A stretch of DNA of 64,000 nt from CAZWCE01 sp964632505. Lineage in GTDB: Bacteria > Planctomycetota > Planctomycetia > Pirellulales > Thermoguttaceae. The translations under genes and the position numbers were made by a program. The DNA is taken from contig CAZWCE010000016.1 of the NCBI GenBank assembly GCA_964632505.1, forward strand, positions 31,444-95,443, written 5' to 3'. Position 1 is the first letter of the stretch. The number at the start of each line of letters is the position of its first letter. Below, piece by piece: positions 34,083 to 42,988 of this stretch. The notes under the pieces were generated by a model. That model did no database searches and had not been told where the DNA came from. It was given only the letters and a program-made list of their open reading frames with translations.

Positions 34083-35522
34083 GTGACTCCACGGATGCTT
34101 TCCCTCCTTCTCGGCGTGCTGATGGTCGCCCTCGGCGGCAGCCACTTGCACGCGAACGACGCCGATGCGTCACCGCCGAACATTTTGCTCCTTCTGGCCG
34201 ACGATCAAGGCATGCAGCTCGGTTGTCTCGGAACACCCGGCATCGAAACACCGCATCTCGACGGACTCGCTCACGACGGCATGCTCTTTCGAAACGCCTT
34301 TGCCAGTTGTGCTTCCTGCTCCCCGAGCCGCAGTTCGATTCTGACCGGAATGTACCCCCATGCCAACGGCCACTGGCGCAACACCCATGCGCCGGCGCTC
34401 TCCGAGCCCGATGAAGCCTTCACGCGCGACGCGGAGCTGCGCGACCGGGTGGGAGTCCATGACCATATCCCAACCCTTCCGGAAATCTTTCGAGAAGCCG
34501 GCTACTTCACCGGAATCACGCAGAAATTTCATCTGAGTCCACCGTGGAAGTATCCGTTCGATGTCCGCGAGCGCGGTGGACGGACGCGCGAAGCGACCTT
34601 CGAATCGGTACGCCGTTTTTTCGAGCAGTGTCCCGAGAAGCCGTTCTTTCTGATGGTCAATATCGGCAACACCCATCGCCCTTTTCGGCCTTCGGAAGGA
34701 AAGTTCGCCATCGATCCGTCCACCATGGAGGTGCCGGCGAGCATGCCCGATACCCCCGCATTACGAAAGGATTTCGCCGCTTATCTCGAAACGGTCCAGC
34801 AGGTCGATGCCTGCATCGGCGGAGCGCTCGAAGCCCTCCGGCAATCGGGCCGCTTCGAACGGACCTACCTCTTCTATACCAGCGATCATGGCTATCCCTA
34901 CCTACGCGCAAAGGCCTCGGTCTACGAAGAAGGAATCCACGTTCCGCTGATCATCACCGGTCCGGACATCGAAGCCGATCGATCCACGCCCGAGCTGGTC
35001 AGCTTGATCGACCTCGCGCCGACGATGCTCGAAATCGCCGACCTGCCCGTTCCCGAAACAGTGCAGGGGAGCTCGCTCCTTCCGTTACTTCGACGGGAAA
35101 CGGAAACCCTCGGCCGGAAGTTGATTTTCGCCGAACACAACGCCCACGGCCCGGGGGAAATCTACCCTTCCCGCGCAGTGACCGATGGTCGGCTGATTTA
35201 TCTCCTGAACCTGATGCCGGAAAAACGGTACAAGCCGCCGGCCGATCTTCTCCCCGGCAAAAAATGGAACAACCGGGCTTACCCCGCCTATCTAGCGGCG
35301 AGAGATCTCTTCCCCCTGCAATTCGAGGCGCTTCAGAAAACGCTCGTCCGCCCGGAGGAAGAGTTATACGACCTCCATTCCGACCCCGGTTCGCTGGTCA
35401 ATCGGGTGGAAGATCCTCGCTATCGCAAGCATGTCGCCCGACTGCGCCGGGCACTCCGGCAATGGAGAAATCACACCGGCGACGTCGACGACCCGGGCGA
35501 GATTCCGACCATCGAGAAATAG
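34083..35522 (+). CDS. Secreted Cys-type sulfatase
   Basis: Encodes 479 aa. The GTG at 34083 is preferred because it supplies the basic residue of the signal peptide (TPRMLSLLLGVLMVALGGSHLHA); the ATG at 34095 is the alternative. Alkaline-phosphatase-superfamily features: metal-binding NILLLLADDQG, formylglycine site Cys79 in CSPSRSSILTG, VNIGNTHRPFRP, the second metal site YTSDHGYPY, and YEEGIHVPLII. Cys79 must be oxidised to formylglycine by a maturase to act. The substrate is a sulfated glycan of unknown type. Its position 27 bp after the HzsA-like gene suggests an operon. Relatives are annotated as heparan N-sulfatase/sulfamidase-like (S1 family). Confidence 0.95.
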   Translation: MTPRMLSLLLGVLMVALGGSHLHANDADASPPNILLLLADDQGMQLGCLGTPGIETPHLDGLAHDGMLFRNAFASCASCSPSRSSILTGMYPHANGHWRNTHAPALSEPDEAFTRDAELRDRVGVHDHIPTLPEIFREAGYFTGITQKFHLSPPWKYPFDVRERGGRTREATFESVRRFFEQCPEKPFFLMVNIGNTHRPFRPSEGKFAIDPSTMEVPASMPDTPALRKDFAAYLETVQQVDACIGGALEALRQSGRFERTYLFYTSDHGYPYLRAKASVYEEGIHVPLIITGPDIEADRSTPELVSLIDLAPTMLEIADLPVPETVQGSSLLPLLRRETETLGRKLIFAEHNAHGPGEIYPSRAVTDGRLIYLLNLMPEKRYKPPADLLPGKKWNNRAYPAYLAARDLFPLQFEALQKTLVRPEEELYDLHSDPGSLVNRVEDPRYRKHVARLRRALRQWRNHTGDVDDPGEIPTIEK

Positions 35523-36612
35523 GACCCCAAACGCTCGCTCCCTTCGGCCTCCCGGACGCTTGGCGAATCCCTACGCAACTCTCACGCGTACCGTCGGGAT
35601 GCTTCCTGATTCTCCATTGCCAAGGCAGTTCAATTCACCCCCGCCACCCTCCGCACCCCTTTGTTCGAGGGAAGCAGATGCTTGATGACAAAAAAGCCGC
35701 TTTCACAGAGGGGGCATCTCGATCGTCCAATGTCAGAAATTTTTTGTTTTTTCCTTGCACTTGCTGCCGTCGTTCTTTTTCTGCAAAATAGACGGTTCTG
35801 TCAACCAATAATTTTCCAGCAGTATGGTCCCTGCTCATGGCGTTCTTTCGCCCTCCACCTTTGGAATCTCTCTTATGGGAAAACGGCGGGTAAAACGGCA
35901 CCGGATCGGCAGGGAATCGAGCCTACCTGGTTGAGGGGGTTCGCAAACGGTATCGTGGCTGCAAGGAGCAATATCCGGGGAAATCCCCTAAAAGAGCCAT
36001 CTGCCCTGCGGCCGCCCCCCCCTTCCTGAGGCCGCAAGCCCTATTCCTCGCTATACTCCCTAACCTATTATGGTGCAAAGATTTAGAATAATAGCGTGAA
36101 GGATCGCCACGAAGTTTTTTTCGAATCCGATAGCGAAATCACCTGCAATAGCGGCACTCAACTGCCTCTGGGAGGGGTAGAAAAACTAGTTTATTGTGAT
36201 ATGGTTGAAACGAACCAAATTTGAGCTATATTTGATTGCGATCCGGTAACGTGACTCTTGAGGTGATGTTTAAGAAGGGTCCATTGAGTAGGAGCTGCTG
36301 CTCAGCCATGGCAAAGGTCGGGAAAGCATCGGCCCACCAGAAATCGGAAGATGATCGCGGAGAGAAAATAGATAAGCCTGAATGGGGAAGCCCACATCAA
36401 AGCAGTGACGCATCCCCCCTCCATTCCCAAGAAATCGAAGGCACGAAGAAAATCGAAGGCACGAAGAAAACACTGTTTGCCGAAGCATTTTTCGCGGGAA
36501 GAGAGTGATGGAGTGATTATGACGATTCCTGGATTCCATTATTTTCAGGAATTGGAAAAAAATCTCCAAAAATGCCTCCAAAAAAGCTATACATTAGCAA
36601 GACATAGATCAT
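35523..36612. other. Gene-poor 1.1-kb stretch, AT-rich in part
   Basis: No supported gene. Open frames exist (35661-36029, 36236-36508) but their products lack any family pattern, and their codon use does not match neighbouring genes. From about 36050 to 36240 the sequence is clearly more AT-rich. A tandem 18-bp repeat is at 36432-36467. The stretch leads directly into a decayed universal-stress-protein gene, so it may be gene-loss debris. Confidence 0.5.
36432..36467 (+). repeat. Two tandem copies of an 18-bp unit
   Basis: AAATCGAAGGCACGAAGA occurs at 36432-36449 and again at 36450-36467 without change. It resembles the GAAGGCACGAAG-type intergenic repeats seen in many bacterial genomes. 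Confidence 0.9.
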
Positions 36613-37352
36613 ATGCTTCAGAGGATCCTCCTCGGTCTCGGCGGCACGCCTTTCACCGAGGAGTGGCGATTCGCCGGTCGGTGGAGTTGTTCGAGCTTCA
36701 TCAAGCATAACCCCACCGCGGGGACGGTGATCAACCTCAAGCGACAGTATCAGGTCGGTTCGGTGCCGCTCGGAGCGGGGTCGGCCGCAAAGGAGTGGTG
36801 TGGACATCGCATTCAGGCGGTCGGTGAAACACCGGGAAGCCGCCATCGCGAAAGCGAAATGTTCCGAGGCCGCGATGTTCCATGCACGATTGCCCGCGAA
36901 GAAGAAAACCCTTTCGATCTGATGATCGATTACGCACGATACGAGGCCTTGAAGATCTTCGGACTTCGCAACATGTTTCGAGGACGATGTCGGCGACCCT
37001 CATGACAAACCCACCGAGATATTGAACCGGGAGATCCCCAGCGGTGTTCGTCCAATCCCAAATATGGTTCGACGTCGAACTGGAGATTCTCGATTGCACG
37101 CAACATGGGACCGATGTCGAAACGCCCCCCTCTTAGGCCGTCATGTACTGTCGCCCCCACGGCGACGAGCCCTCAAGTAAGCATCGACCGGGGAAACCCG
37201 CGAAGGAGATTTTCGTCGAAACGGAAGAGTGGAACGCCGACAACATCGTCATGGGACCCAGCCGGCAGCCGCTTTGAAAGCGGAAGACCTGCGGGAGCAC
37301 CGCGATGCATAGGATGGAACATTCAGAAGTACCGCTTTTCATCGGCAAGTAA
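36613..37352 (+). pseudogene. Universal stress protein, decayed by several frameshifts
   Basis: Fragments of a two-domain or long UspA-type protein occur in order but in different frames. MLQRILLGLGGTPFTEE starts in one frame; VAIRRSVELFELHQA lies in another; LKRQYQVGSVPLGAGSAAKE returns to the first; HREAAIAKAKCSEAA is again shifted; then PCTIAREEENPFDLMIDYAR is followed by IFGLRNMF. A further shift gives EDDVGDPHDKPTEILNREIP, and the end reads KEIFVETEEWNADNIVMGPS, then MEHSEVPLFIGK with a stop at 37350-37352. At least four frame changes are needed. The order of pieces matches one continuous gene. It lies 57 bp before an intact tandem-USP gene on the same strand. Confidence 0.8.
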
Positions 37353-37409
37353 AGAGACGTTCGCTCGACCACCGATAGAAACGAACGATTCTGTTCAAGG
37401 AGAAGAACG

Positions 37410-38582
37410 ATGAAATTACTCGAGCGAATTCTCGTAGCCGTCGACGGCCGCCAAAGCGCGCAGAGCGTCATTGACGAGGCGACATCGGTCGCGGAAAAAT
37501 TCCAATCTGAAGTGGTGTTGCTGCACGTCCTCCCTTCGGAAAAGACGCAAGACGAAGAAATGAAGCAGTACGTGAATGCGGCCCGGGAAGGGATCGGCGC
37601 GCGACTGAGCGAGTACAAAGCGCAAATGGAGAAGAAGGGCGTGACGGTGGGCGAAGAGATCATCGCCGAGGGAACGCCGTTCGATCAGATCATCCGGCAT
37701 GCGGCGGACCTCGACGTCAACGTGGTGATCCTCGGGGCATCGCGTCACAGCGAAGAGCAGGGGGAAGGGAATCTCGGCTTTACGGCGGAACGAGTTTGTC
37801 GGAAATCGCCGAAGCCGGTCTGGGTGGTGCATTCCGACGGACGAAACGAGAAGAAAGCGGTGCTGTGCCCGATCGACTTTTCCTCTCCCTCGCGTCGTGC
37901 ATTGTGGAACGCCGTTCACCTGGCTCGCCGATTCGGCGCGAAACTGACCATCCTGCATGTCGTTCAACCCTGGTCGACGGTGTTCGGAATTGATCTCCCG
38001 GGAGGCGAGTCCAAGGTAAAAGAACGTCATCTGGAAACAGAGAAAAAGCGTTTTCAGGAATTTCTCCGAGAATTCGACTTCCACGAAGTAGATACCGATG
38101 ATGTGACGCTTGTCGGGGAACCGGGAAAAAAGATTCAAGAATTCTCGAGGGAAATGAAAGCGGACCTGATCGTGATGGGATCGGTCGGACGCACGGGGTT
38201 GGCCCGCATCCTCATGGGAAGCGTGGCCGGAACGGTCCTCCACGAATTGCCTTGCTCGCTCATCATGATGAAGGCGGAGGAAGCGATTCAACTGAAAATG
38301 GAGGAGCAATTGACGGATATCCGCGAGCATTACGCTCATGGGTTGGAACTGATGGCGAACGGATTTCCCAACGAAGCGATCCGGGAGTTCAAGCACTGCG
38401 TCGCAACGAATGAAATGTTTCTCCCCGCGTGGGAAGCATTGGTTCAGGCTTATGAACGGATCGGAGAGACACAGCGTGCAGACAAGACCCGTAAAACGGT
38501 CGAGGAACTCGAAGAGATCCTCTCTTGGCGCCGCATCGAAGCGGAAATTCGAAGTCAACACTCTTTTTGGAAAGACAAGTGA
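37410..38582 (+). CDS. Tandem universal stress protein with C-terminal TPR-like region
   Basis: Encodes 390 aa: USP domain 1 (1-140; ERILVAVDGRQSAQSVIDEA, VVILGASRHSEEQ), USP domain 2 (~146-285; KKAVLCPIDFSSPSRRAL, VMGSVGRTGLARILMGSVAG), and a C-terminal helical stretch (LMANGFPNEAIREFKHCV, MFLPAWEALVQAYERIGE) that fits one TPR pair. Domain 2 retains the ATP-binding signature G-2x-G-9x-G-[ST]; domain 1 has lost it. AAGGAG lies 7 nt before the ATG. The V-type ATPase subunit B gene starts only 25 bp after its stop, so it is probably the first gene of that operon and may sense ATP state or stress for the pump; that role is inference. Confidence 0.92.
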   Translation: MKLLERILVAVDGRQSAQSVIDEATSVAEKFQSEVVLLHVLPSEKTQDEEMKQYVNAAREGIGARLSEYKAQMEKKGVTVGEEIIAEGTPFDQIIRHAADLDVNVVILGASRHSEEQGEGNLGFTAERVCRKSPKPVWVVHSDGRNEKKAVLCPIDFSSPSRRALWNAVHLARRFGAKLTILHVVQPWSTVFGIDLPGGESKVKERHLETEKKRFQEFLREFDFHEVDTDDVTLVGEPGKKIQEFSREMKADLIVMGSVGRTGLARILMGSVAGTVLHELPCSLIMMKAEEAIQLKMEEQLTDIREHYAHGLELMANGFPNEAIREFKHCVATNEMFLPAWEALVQAYERIGETQRADKTRKTVEELEEILSWRRIEAEIRSQHSFWKDK

Positions 38583-38607
38583 ACCGGAAGAAAAGGTGGC
38601 ATGAATC

Positions 38608-39975
38608 ATGAGCGACAGTCTGGTTTTTCATAAAAGTGTACAGACGATTATCGGCGACATCGTCAAGATCCACGCCGATGACGTGCGGTACGGTGACTTG
38701 GCGGTCATCGAAAATGTCGATGGAGAAGACTCTCTCGCCCAGGTCGTCGAACTCGACGGGGAAGATGTCTCACTTCAGGTGTTTTCCGGGGGGCGAGGTG
38801 TTTCGACCGGTGCCCGCGTGCGGTTTTTGGGGCGCCGCATGGAGGTCGCTTATTCCGAGAATATTCTGGGAAGGATCTTTCGAGGCACGGGAGAGCCTTT
38901 CGACGATGGTCCCGATCTGAGTGGAGAACGGCAGGTTCCCATCGGCGGCCCCACCATCAATCCCATGACGCGGGATATGCCTACCAACATGATTCCCACC
39001 GGCATTCCCATGATCGATATGTTCAATTCGCTGGTGGAAAGCCAAAAGATTCCCATCTTCTCGATCGCCGGCGAACCCTATAATTCGCTGCTGGCGCGAA
39101 TCGGGATTCAGGCCGATGCCGACATCATCGTGTTCGGCGGAATGGGTTTGATTTATGACGATTTCCATTTTTTCCGGACCCGGTTCGAAGAGGAAGGTGT
39201 TCAAGGACGGACCATCATGTACGTCAACTTAGCCTCCGATCCGGTCGTCGAGCGGTTGCTCGTTCCCGATCTCGCTCTGGCGGTGGCGGAGCGATTTGCC
39301 GTGGAGGAAAACAAACGTGTCTTGGTGCTTCTGACGAACATGACCGATTACGCCGACGCCTTGAAGGAAATCGGCATCTCCCTGGAACGGGTGCCCGCCA
39401 ATCGCGGTTACATGGGCGACCTGTACAGCCAGCTCGCCAGACGTTATGAACGCGCCTGCAACTTCAACGAAGCCGGGTCGGTGACGATCCTCTCGGTCAC
39501 CACGATGCCCGGAAACGACGTGACCCATCCGGTGCCCGACAATACCGGTTACATCACCGAGGGGCAGTTCTATTTGCACGACGGCATGATCGACCCGTTC
39601 GGGTCCCTCTCGCGATTGAAACAGCAAGTCATCGGCAAAGTGACTCGGGAAGACCACTCCCAGGTGATGAATACGATGATCCGCTTCTATTCCGAAGCGA
39701 AAGAAGCCGAACAGAAAAAAGCGATGGCGTTCGAGCTTTCTCCGTTCGATGAGAAACTGCTCGTCTTCGGGAGGTTGTTCCGAGAACGTTTCATGGATAT
39801 CGACGTCTCCTTGCCTCTGGAAGAGGCCCTCGATCTGGCCTGGGAAACCATGGCCCAATGTTTCGAGCCGGAGGAGCTGTTGATCAAACAATCGCTGCTG
39901 GAGAAGTATTTTCCGAAGCGTGATTCGAGCGATGCCGAAACCGCGGATGAGGATGATGAAACCGGGGGAAAGTGA
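38608..39975 (+). CDS. atpB: V/A-type ATPase subunit B
   Basis: Non-catalytic nucleotide-binding subunit of the V1 hexamer. The 455-aa product has the N-terminal barrel (YGDLAVIENVDGEDSLAQVV), the GRIFRGTGEPFDDGP segment and MIPTGIPMIDMFNSLVESQK. SIAGEPYNSLLARIG stands at the degenerate P-loop, as expected for B, followed by the family block GRTIMYVNLASDPVVERLL and VLVLLTNMTDYADAL. It ends with an acidic tail (DSSDAETADEDDE). The gene stands before A rather than after it, an unusual order. Subunit D follows after 3 bp. Confidence 0.96.
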   Translation: MSDSLVFHKSVQTIIGDIVKIHADDVRYGDLAVIENVDGEDSLAQVVELDGEDVSLQVFSGGRGVSTGARVRFLGRRMEVAYSENILGRIFRGTGEPFDDGPDLSGERQVPIGGPTINPMTRDMPTNMIPTGIPMIDMFNSLVESQKIPIFSIAGEPYNSLLARIGIQADADIIVFGGMGLIYDDFHFFRTRFEEEGVQGRTIMYVNLASDPVVERLLVPDLALAVAERFAVEENKRVLVLLTNMTDYADALKEIGISLERVPANRGYMGDLYSQLARRYERACNFNEAGSVTILSVTTMPGNDVTHPVPDNTGYITEGQFYLHDGMIDPFGSLSRLKQQVIGKVTREDHSQVMNTMIRFYSEAKEAEQKKAMAFELSPFDEKLLVFGRLFRERFMDIDVSLPLEEALDLAWETMAQCFEPEELLIKQSLLEKYFPKRDSSDAETADEDDETGGK

Positions 39976-39978
39976 CCG

Positions 39979-40590
39979 ATGGCGATATCTTCGATGAACA
40001 AGACGGCGTTGAAAGAACTCCGTGAAAATTTGAAGACGTACAAAAATTTTCTCCCCTCGCTCGACCTGAAACGCCAAAAACTCCTCTGGCAAAGGCGCGA
40101 GGAAGAACACTCCCTCTTGCAGTTGGAAAAAAGAATCGAGCAGGATGAGGAGGAGATGAACGACCTTTTTGCGCTGGCGGGAAGTTCGAACGGGGAGTGG
40201 GTCAATTTGCTGACGCTCAAAGACGTGGAACTCTCCGCGGAGAATATCGTGGGAGTGGGCCTTCCGAGACTGGAATCGCTTGATTTCGAAAAGAAAGACG
40301 CCCTCACCCTGGGACAGCCCTTTTGGACGTCGCTCTTGCTCTCGCGTCTGGAATCACATTTGGAAATGCTCATCGAGCGGAATGTGCGACAGGTGAGAGT
40401 CGAGCGACTGATACAGGCGGTTCGAAAAGTGACGCAACGGGTCAACCTCTTCGAAAAGGTCCTGATCCCCCAAGCGAAAGAGCAGATCCGGCGGATCCAA
40501 ATCCATTTGGCCGACATGGAGCGAGCGGCGGTGGTGCGATCGAAATTTGTGAAATCGCAACGTGAACGCATGATGGAAGCCTCGTCGTAG
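39979..40590 (+). CDS. atpD: V/A-type ATPase subunit D
   Basis: Central-stalk rotor subunit, 203 aa. It forms two long antiparallel helices at the termini, as the family does: the N-terminal NKTALKELRENLKTYKNFLPSLDLKR (the LxxLR..L...LLKxKR-type signature) and the C-terminal RVERLIQAVRKVTQRVNLFE with IPQAKEQIRRIQIHLADMER. The central part (VELSAENIVGVGLPRLESL) is a small hairpin region. The stop of atpB and this start are 3 bp apart, so the genes are coupled. Subunit F, which normally binds D, is not in the window. Confidence 0.93.
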   Translation: MAISSMNKTALKELRENLKTYKNFLPSLDLKRQKLLWQRREEEHSLLQLEKRIEQDEEEMNDLFALAGSSNGEWVNLLTLKDVELSAENIVGVGLPRLESLDFEKKDALTLGQPFWTSLLLSRLESHLEMLIERNVRQVRVERLIQAVRKVTQRVNLFEKVLIPQAKEQIRRIQIHLADMERAAVVRSKFVKSQRERMMEASS

Positions 40591-40600
40591 CGAACCTGAT

Positions 40601-40640
40601 AACGAGTGACCGACAGAGAGAACGAGTGACCGAGAGAGAC
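40601..40640 (+). repeat. 20-bp tandem duplication between atpD and atpI
   Basis: AACGAGTGACCGACAGAGAG (40601-40620) is followed at once by AACGAGTGACCGAGAGAGAC (40621-40640), differing at two positions. It fills the atpD-atpI gap. Confidence 0.9.
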
Positions 40641-40651
40641 CGGAGCATCCG

Positions 40652-42460
40652 ATGGCCATCGCACAGATGAAAAAGATAACGTTGGTCGGGACGCAATCGC
40701 AGAAAGAAAAGGTGATTGCCGCCCTTCAGCAGCTCGGCTGCGTCCACCTGGAGAATCTGACTCCCGGAACCGGAGAAGGGCAGCCGGAGAACGGGTATTC
40801 TCAGGACGCTTACGATGCCTGGAAGTACCTGCGTCACAGCCCGATCCAACGACCTCCCGCCCCGAAGGAGGAAAGGATCGATGCGAGCAAGCTCACCGAG
40901 CAACTCCATCAGTTGCAAACCCGACAGAAAGATCTGGAGGAAGAGCGTGCCTGGCTTCATCGACGGATCCAAGAGATGGAACCGTGGGGCGATTTCCAGC
41001 TACCCGAAGAGAGCGAAATAGAAGGACAACGGCTCTGGTTCTACTGCGTGGCCCAGGAAAGAATGCCGGAGGTTCCCCTCCAGGATTATCCTTCGCTGGT
41101 GGTTTCACGCCGCGGTCGTTTCGCCTATTTCGTGGTGATCGCTCCCGATGAGCCGAAGGAGATCCCCGTGGATCCGATTTCGCTTGAACCGGGCGGTGTC
41201 GGAAGTTTGCACAAGCGCTTGGAAGAAGTAGAAGTCGAACTGGAAGAGATTCATTGGGAACGTGCGGAGCTCTCGCGTTGGTCGCATTTTTTGCAATCGG
41301 CACTTCATGCGGCCGACGATCTGGCGGCTCGACGCCATGCCGCCGAAAAAACGCTCGATGCCGAGCAGCTCTTCGCCCTTCAAGGCTGGGTCTCCCAAGG
41401 GGATCTCTCCAAGATCGCACGCTTTTCCAAAAAGTGGGGATTGGTCCTGGTGGACATCGATCCGGAGGAGGAAGAAAAACCACCGACGAAATTCGTCAAT
41501 CCATCATGGCTCGACGGCGGGGAATCGGCGGTCAAATTCTACATGATTCCCGGCTACCACACCTGGGACCCCTCGATGGTGATGCTGCTCTCCTTTTCGG
41601 CGTTTTTCGGGATGATCATCTCCGACGCCGGCTACGGACTTCTGCTGGTCCTGCTGATGGCCTTCTTCTGGAAGAAAATGGGGAAAAGCAAAAGCGGGAT
41701 CCACTTCCGGCGATTGGCGGTTCCGTTGACGGTGGCGACGGTGGTCTACGGCGTTCTCGTGGGAAATTACTTCGGCATTCAACCTTCCCGAGACACCGTG
41801 CTCGGGGCATTGAGAATCCCGTGGATCGACCCGAACGACCAGATCCAGATGATGAGCATCACAATCGTTCTGGGAGCCATCCATATCATACTGGCGAATT
41901 TGATCTCCGCCTGGAAATATCGCAAGAACGGGTTGAGTTTCTCCTATCTCGGCTGGTGTTTCCTGATTATCGGCGGATTGTTCGCCGGATTCGAGTGGCA
42001 GAACCTGTTCGATCCCGAGAGAGAATATCTGCCGATCGACGCGACGCTGCTGGGAGTGGGAATCGTCTTGATTCTCGGTTTTTCCAGCAAACGCGACTGG
42101 ACCTTCTCCCCCAAGGGACTTCTTCTTAGAGGTTTCGACGGGATCAAATCGGTCGCCAATGTCTCGCAGCTTTTCAGTGACGTACTGAGTTACTTGCGAC
42201 TTTTCGCGCTGGCGCTTGCCAGCACGAAATTGGCGGTCACGTTCAATGAACTCGCTTCCGACATGTGGAATCAGGCTGGATTCGGCGTGCTTATGGCAAT
42301 CCTGATTATTGTATTGGGACATTCGATGAATTTCGTCCTCGCGCTGATGAGCGGGGTGGTTCATGGTCTGCGGCTGGTCTGTATTGAATTTTTTCACTGG
42401 AGTTTGCCGGAAGAGGGCATCCTTTTTCAACCATTTCGAAAAAAGAAAGCAGGTGAATGA
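40652..42460 (+). CDS. atpI: V/A-type ATPase subunit I (a subunit)
   Basis: Membrane stator subunit, 602 aa. The N-terminal ~300 residues are cytosolic, with two coiled-coil parts (LTEQLHQLQTRQKDLEEERAWL and LHKRLEEVEVELEEIHWERAEL). The C-terminal half is membrane-embedded: helices begin near MVMLLSFSAFFGMIISDAGYG and continue through AVPLTVATVVYGVLVGNYFG, the LSYLRLFALALASTKLAVTF helix with its conserved Arg essential for ion translocation, and ILIIVLGHSMNFVLALMSG. The SD GGAG lies 6 nt before the ATG. Its TGA overlaps the ATG of the K subunit gene. Ion specificity is not readable from this subunit. Confidence 0.95.
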   Translation: MAIAQMKKITLVGTQSQKEKVIAALQQLGCVHLENLTPGTGEGQPENGYSQDAYDAWKYLRHSPIQRPPAPKEERIDASKLTEQLHQLQTRQKDLEEERAWLHRRIQEMEPWGDFQLPEESEIEGQRLWFYCVAQERMPEVPLQDYPSLVVSRRGRFAYFVVIAPDEPKEIPVDPISLEPGGVGSLHKRLEEVEVELEEIHWERAELSRWSHFLQSALHAADDLAARRHAAEKTLDAEQLFALQGWVSQGDLSKIARFSKKWGLVLVDIDPEEEEKPPTKFVNPSWLDGGESAVKFYMIPGYHTWDPSMVMLLSFSAFFGMIISDAGYGLLLVLLMAFFWKKMGKSKSGIHFRRLAVPLTVATVVYGVLVGNYFGIQPSRDTVLGALRIPWIDPNDQIQMMSITIVLGAIHIILANLISAWKYRKNGLSFSYLGWCFLIIGGLFAGFEWQNLFDPEREYLPIDATLLGVGIVLILGFSSKRDWTFSPKGLLLRGFDGIKSVANVSQLFSDVLSYLRLFALALASTKLAVTFNELASDMWNQAGFGVLMAILIIVLGHSMNFVLALMSGVVHGLRLVCIEFFHWSLPEEGILFQPFRKKKAGE

Positions 42461-42939
42461 TGGACTCGATGATGATCGCTCTTGGTTGGTTGGGAATCTA
42501 TGCGCCGGTTGCGCTGGGAGCCATTGGCAGCATCTTCGGATGCACCCGCGGCGGCCAGGCGGCCATCGGCGCCATGCTCGATATTGAAAGCGGCTACGGA
42601 CGTTTCGTCGGGGTGTCGGCCCTCCCGTCGTCGCAGACGATTTACGGGATCGTCGTCATGTTCACGCTCAGCGGAAGAGCCGTCGTCGATGGGGCGCTGG
42701 TGCCCGAGTTGGCCGGTCCGGCGTTCGCCATCGGCACGCTCTGCGGATTGGCGCTTTTGGCCAGCGCGACCATGCAAGGGAGTTGCTGTGCCTCGGCGAT
42801 CCATGTCAGCAAGAGCAAGGAAGAAGTATTCGGACTTTCCGTGGCTCCGGCTGCGATTGTCGAGGGGTTCGCCGTGTTCGCCTTCGTGTTCGCACTGGTG
42901 CTCGTCGGGCAGATCGTGGTGCCTGGTGCAAACGGATGA
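42457..42939 (+). CDS. atpK: V/A-type ATPase subunit K (proteolipid c ring)
   Basis: Ion-carrying ring subunit, 160 aa, four transmembrane helices made of two related hairpins. Helix 2 has ALPSSQTIYGIVVMF and helix 4 has VAPAAIVEGFAVFAFV with the ion-binding carboxylate Glu136; the matching position in the first hairpin is Gln60, so only one carboxylate exists per four helices, as in bacterial V-ATPases. Gln60 and Gln107 (MQGS) correspond to residues that ligate sodium in Enterococcus NtpK, so sodium coupling is possible but not proven. The start overlaps the atpI stop. Two adjacent Met codons leave the exact start open. Confidence 0.94.
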   Translation: MMDSMMIALGWLGIYAPVALGAIGSIFGCTRGGQAAIGAMLDIESGYGRFVGVSALPSSQTIYGIVVMFTLSGRAVVDGALVPELAGPAFAIGTLCGLALLASATMQGSCCASAIHVSKSKEEVFGLSVAPAAIVEGFAVFAFVFALVLVGQIVVPGANG

Positions 42940-42988
42940 TCCAAAACAGAAGAGATCGTCGATGGCGCTTTGAAAAAGGAACTTCACA

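Noticed and set aside
36236..36508. 90-codon open frame containing the 18-bp repeat
   Set aside because: No ribosome-binding site or recognisable domain; it crosses an intergenic tandem repeat, so coding is unlikely.
35523..36612. Transposon or insertion sequence remnant
   Set aside because: No transposase fragment, terminal inverted repeat pair or target-site duplication could be found.
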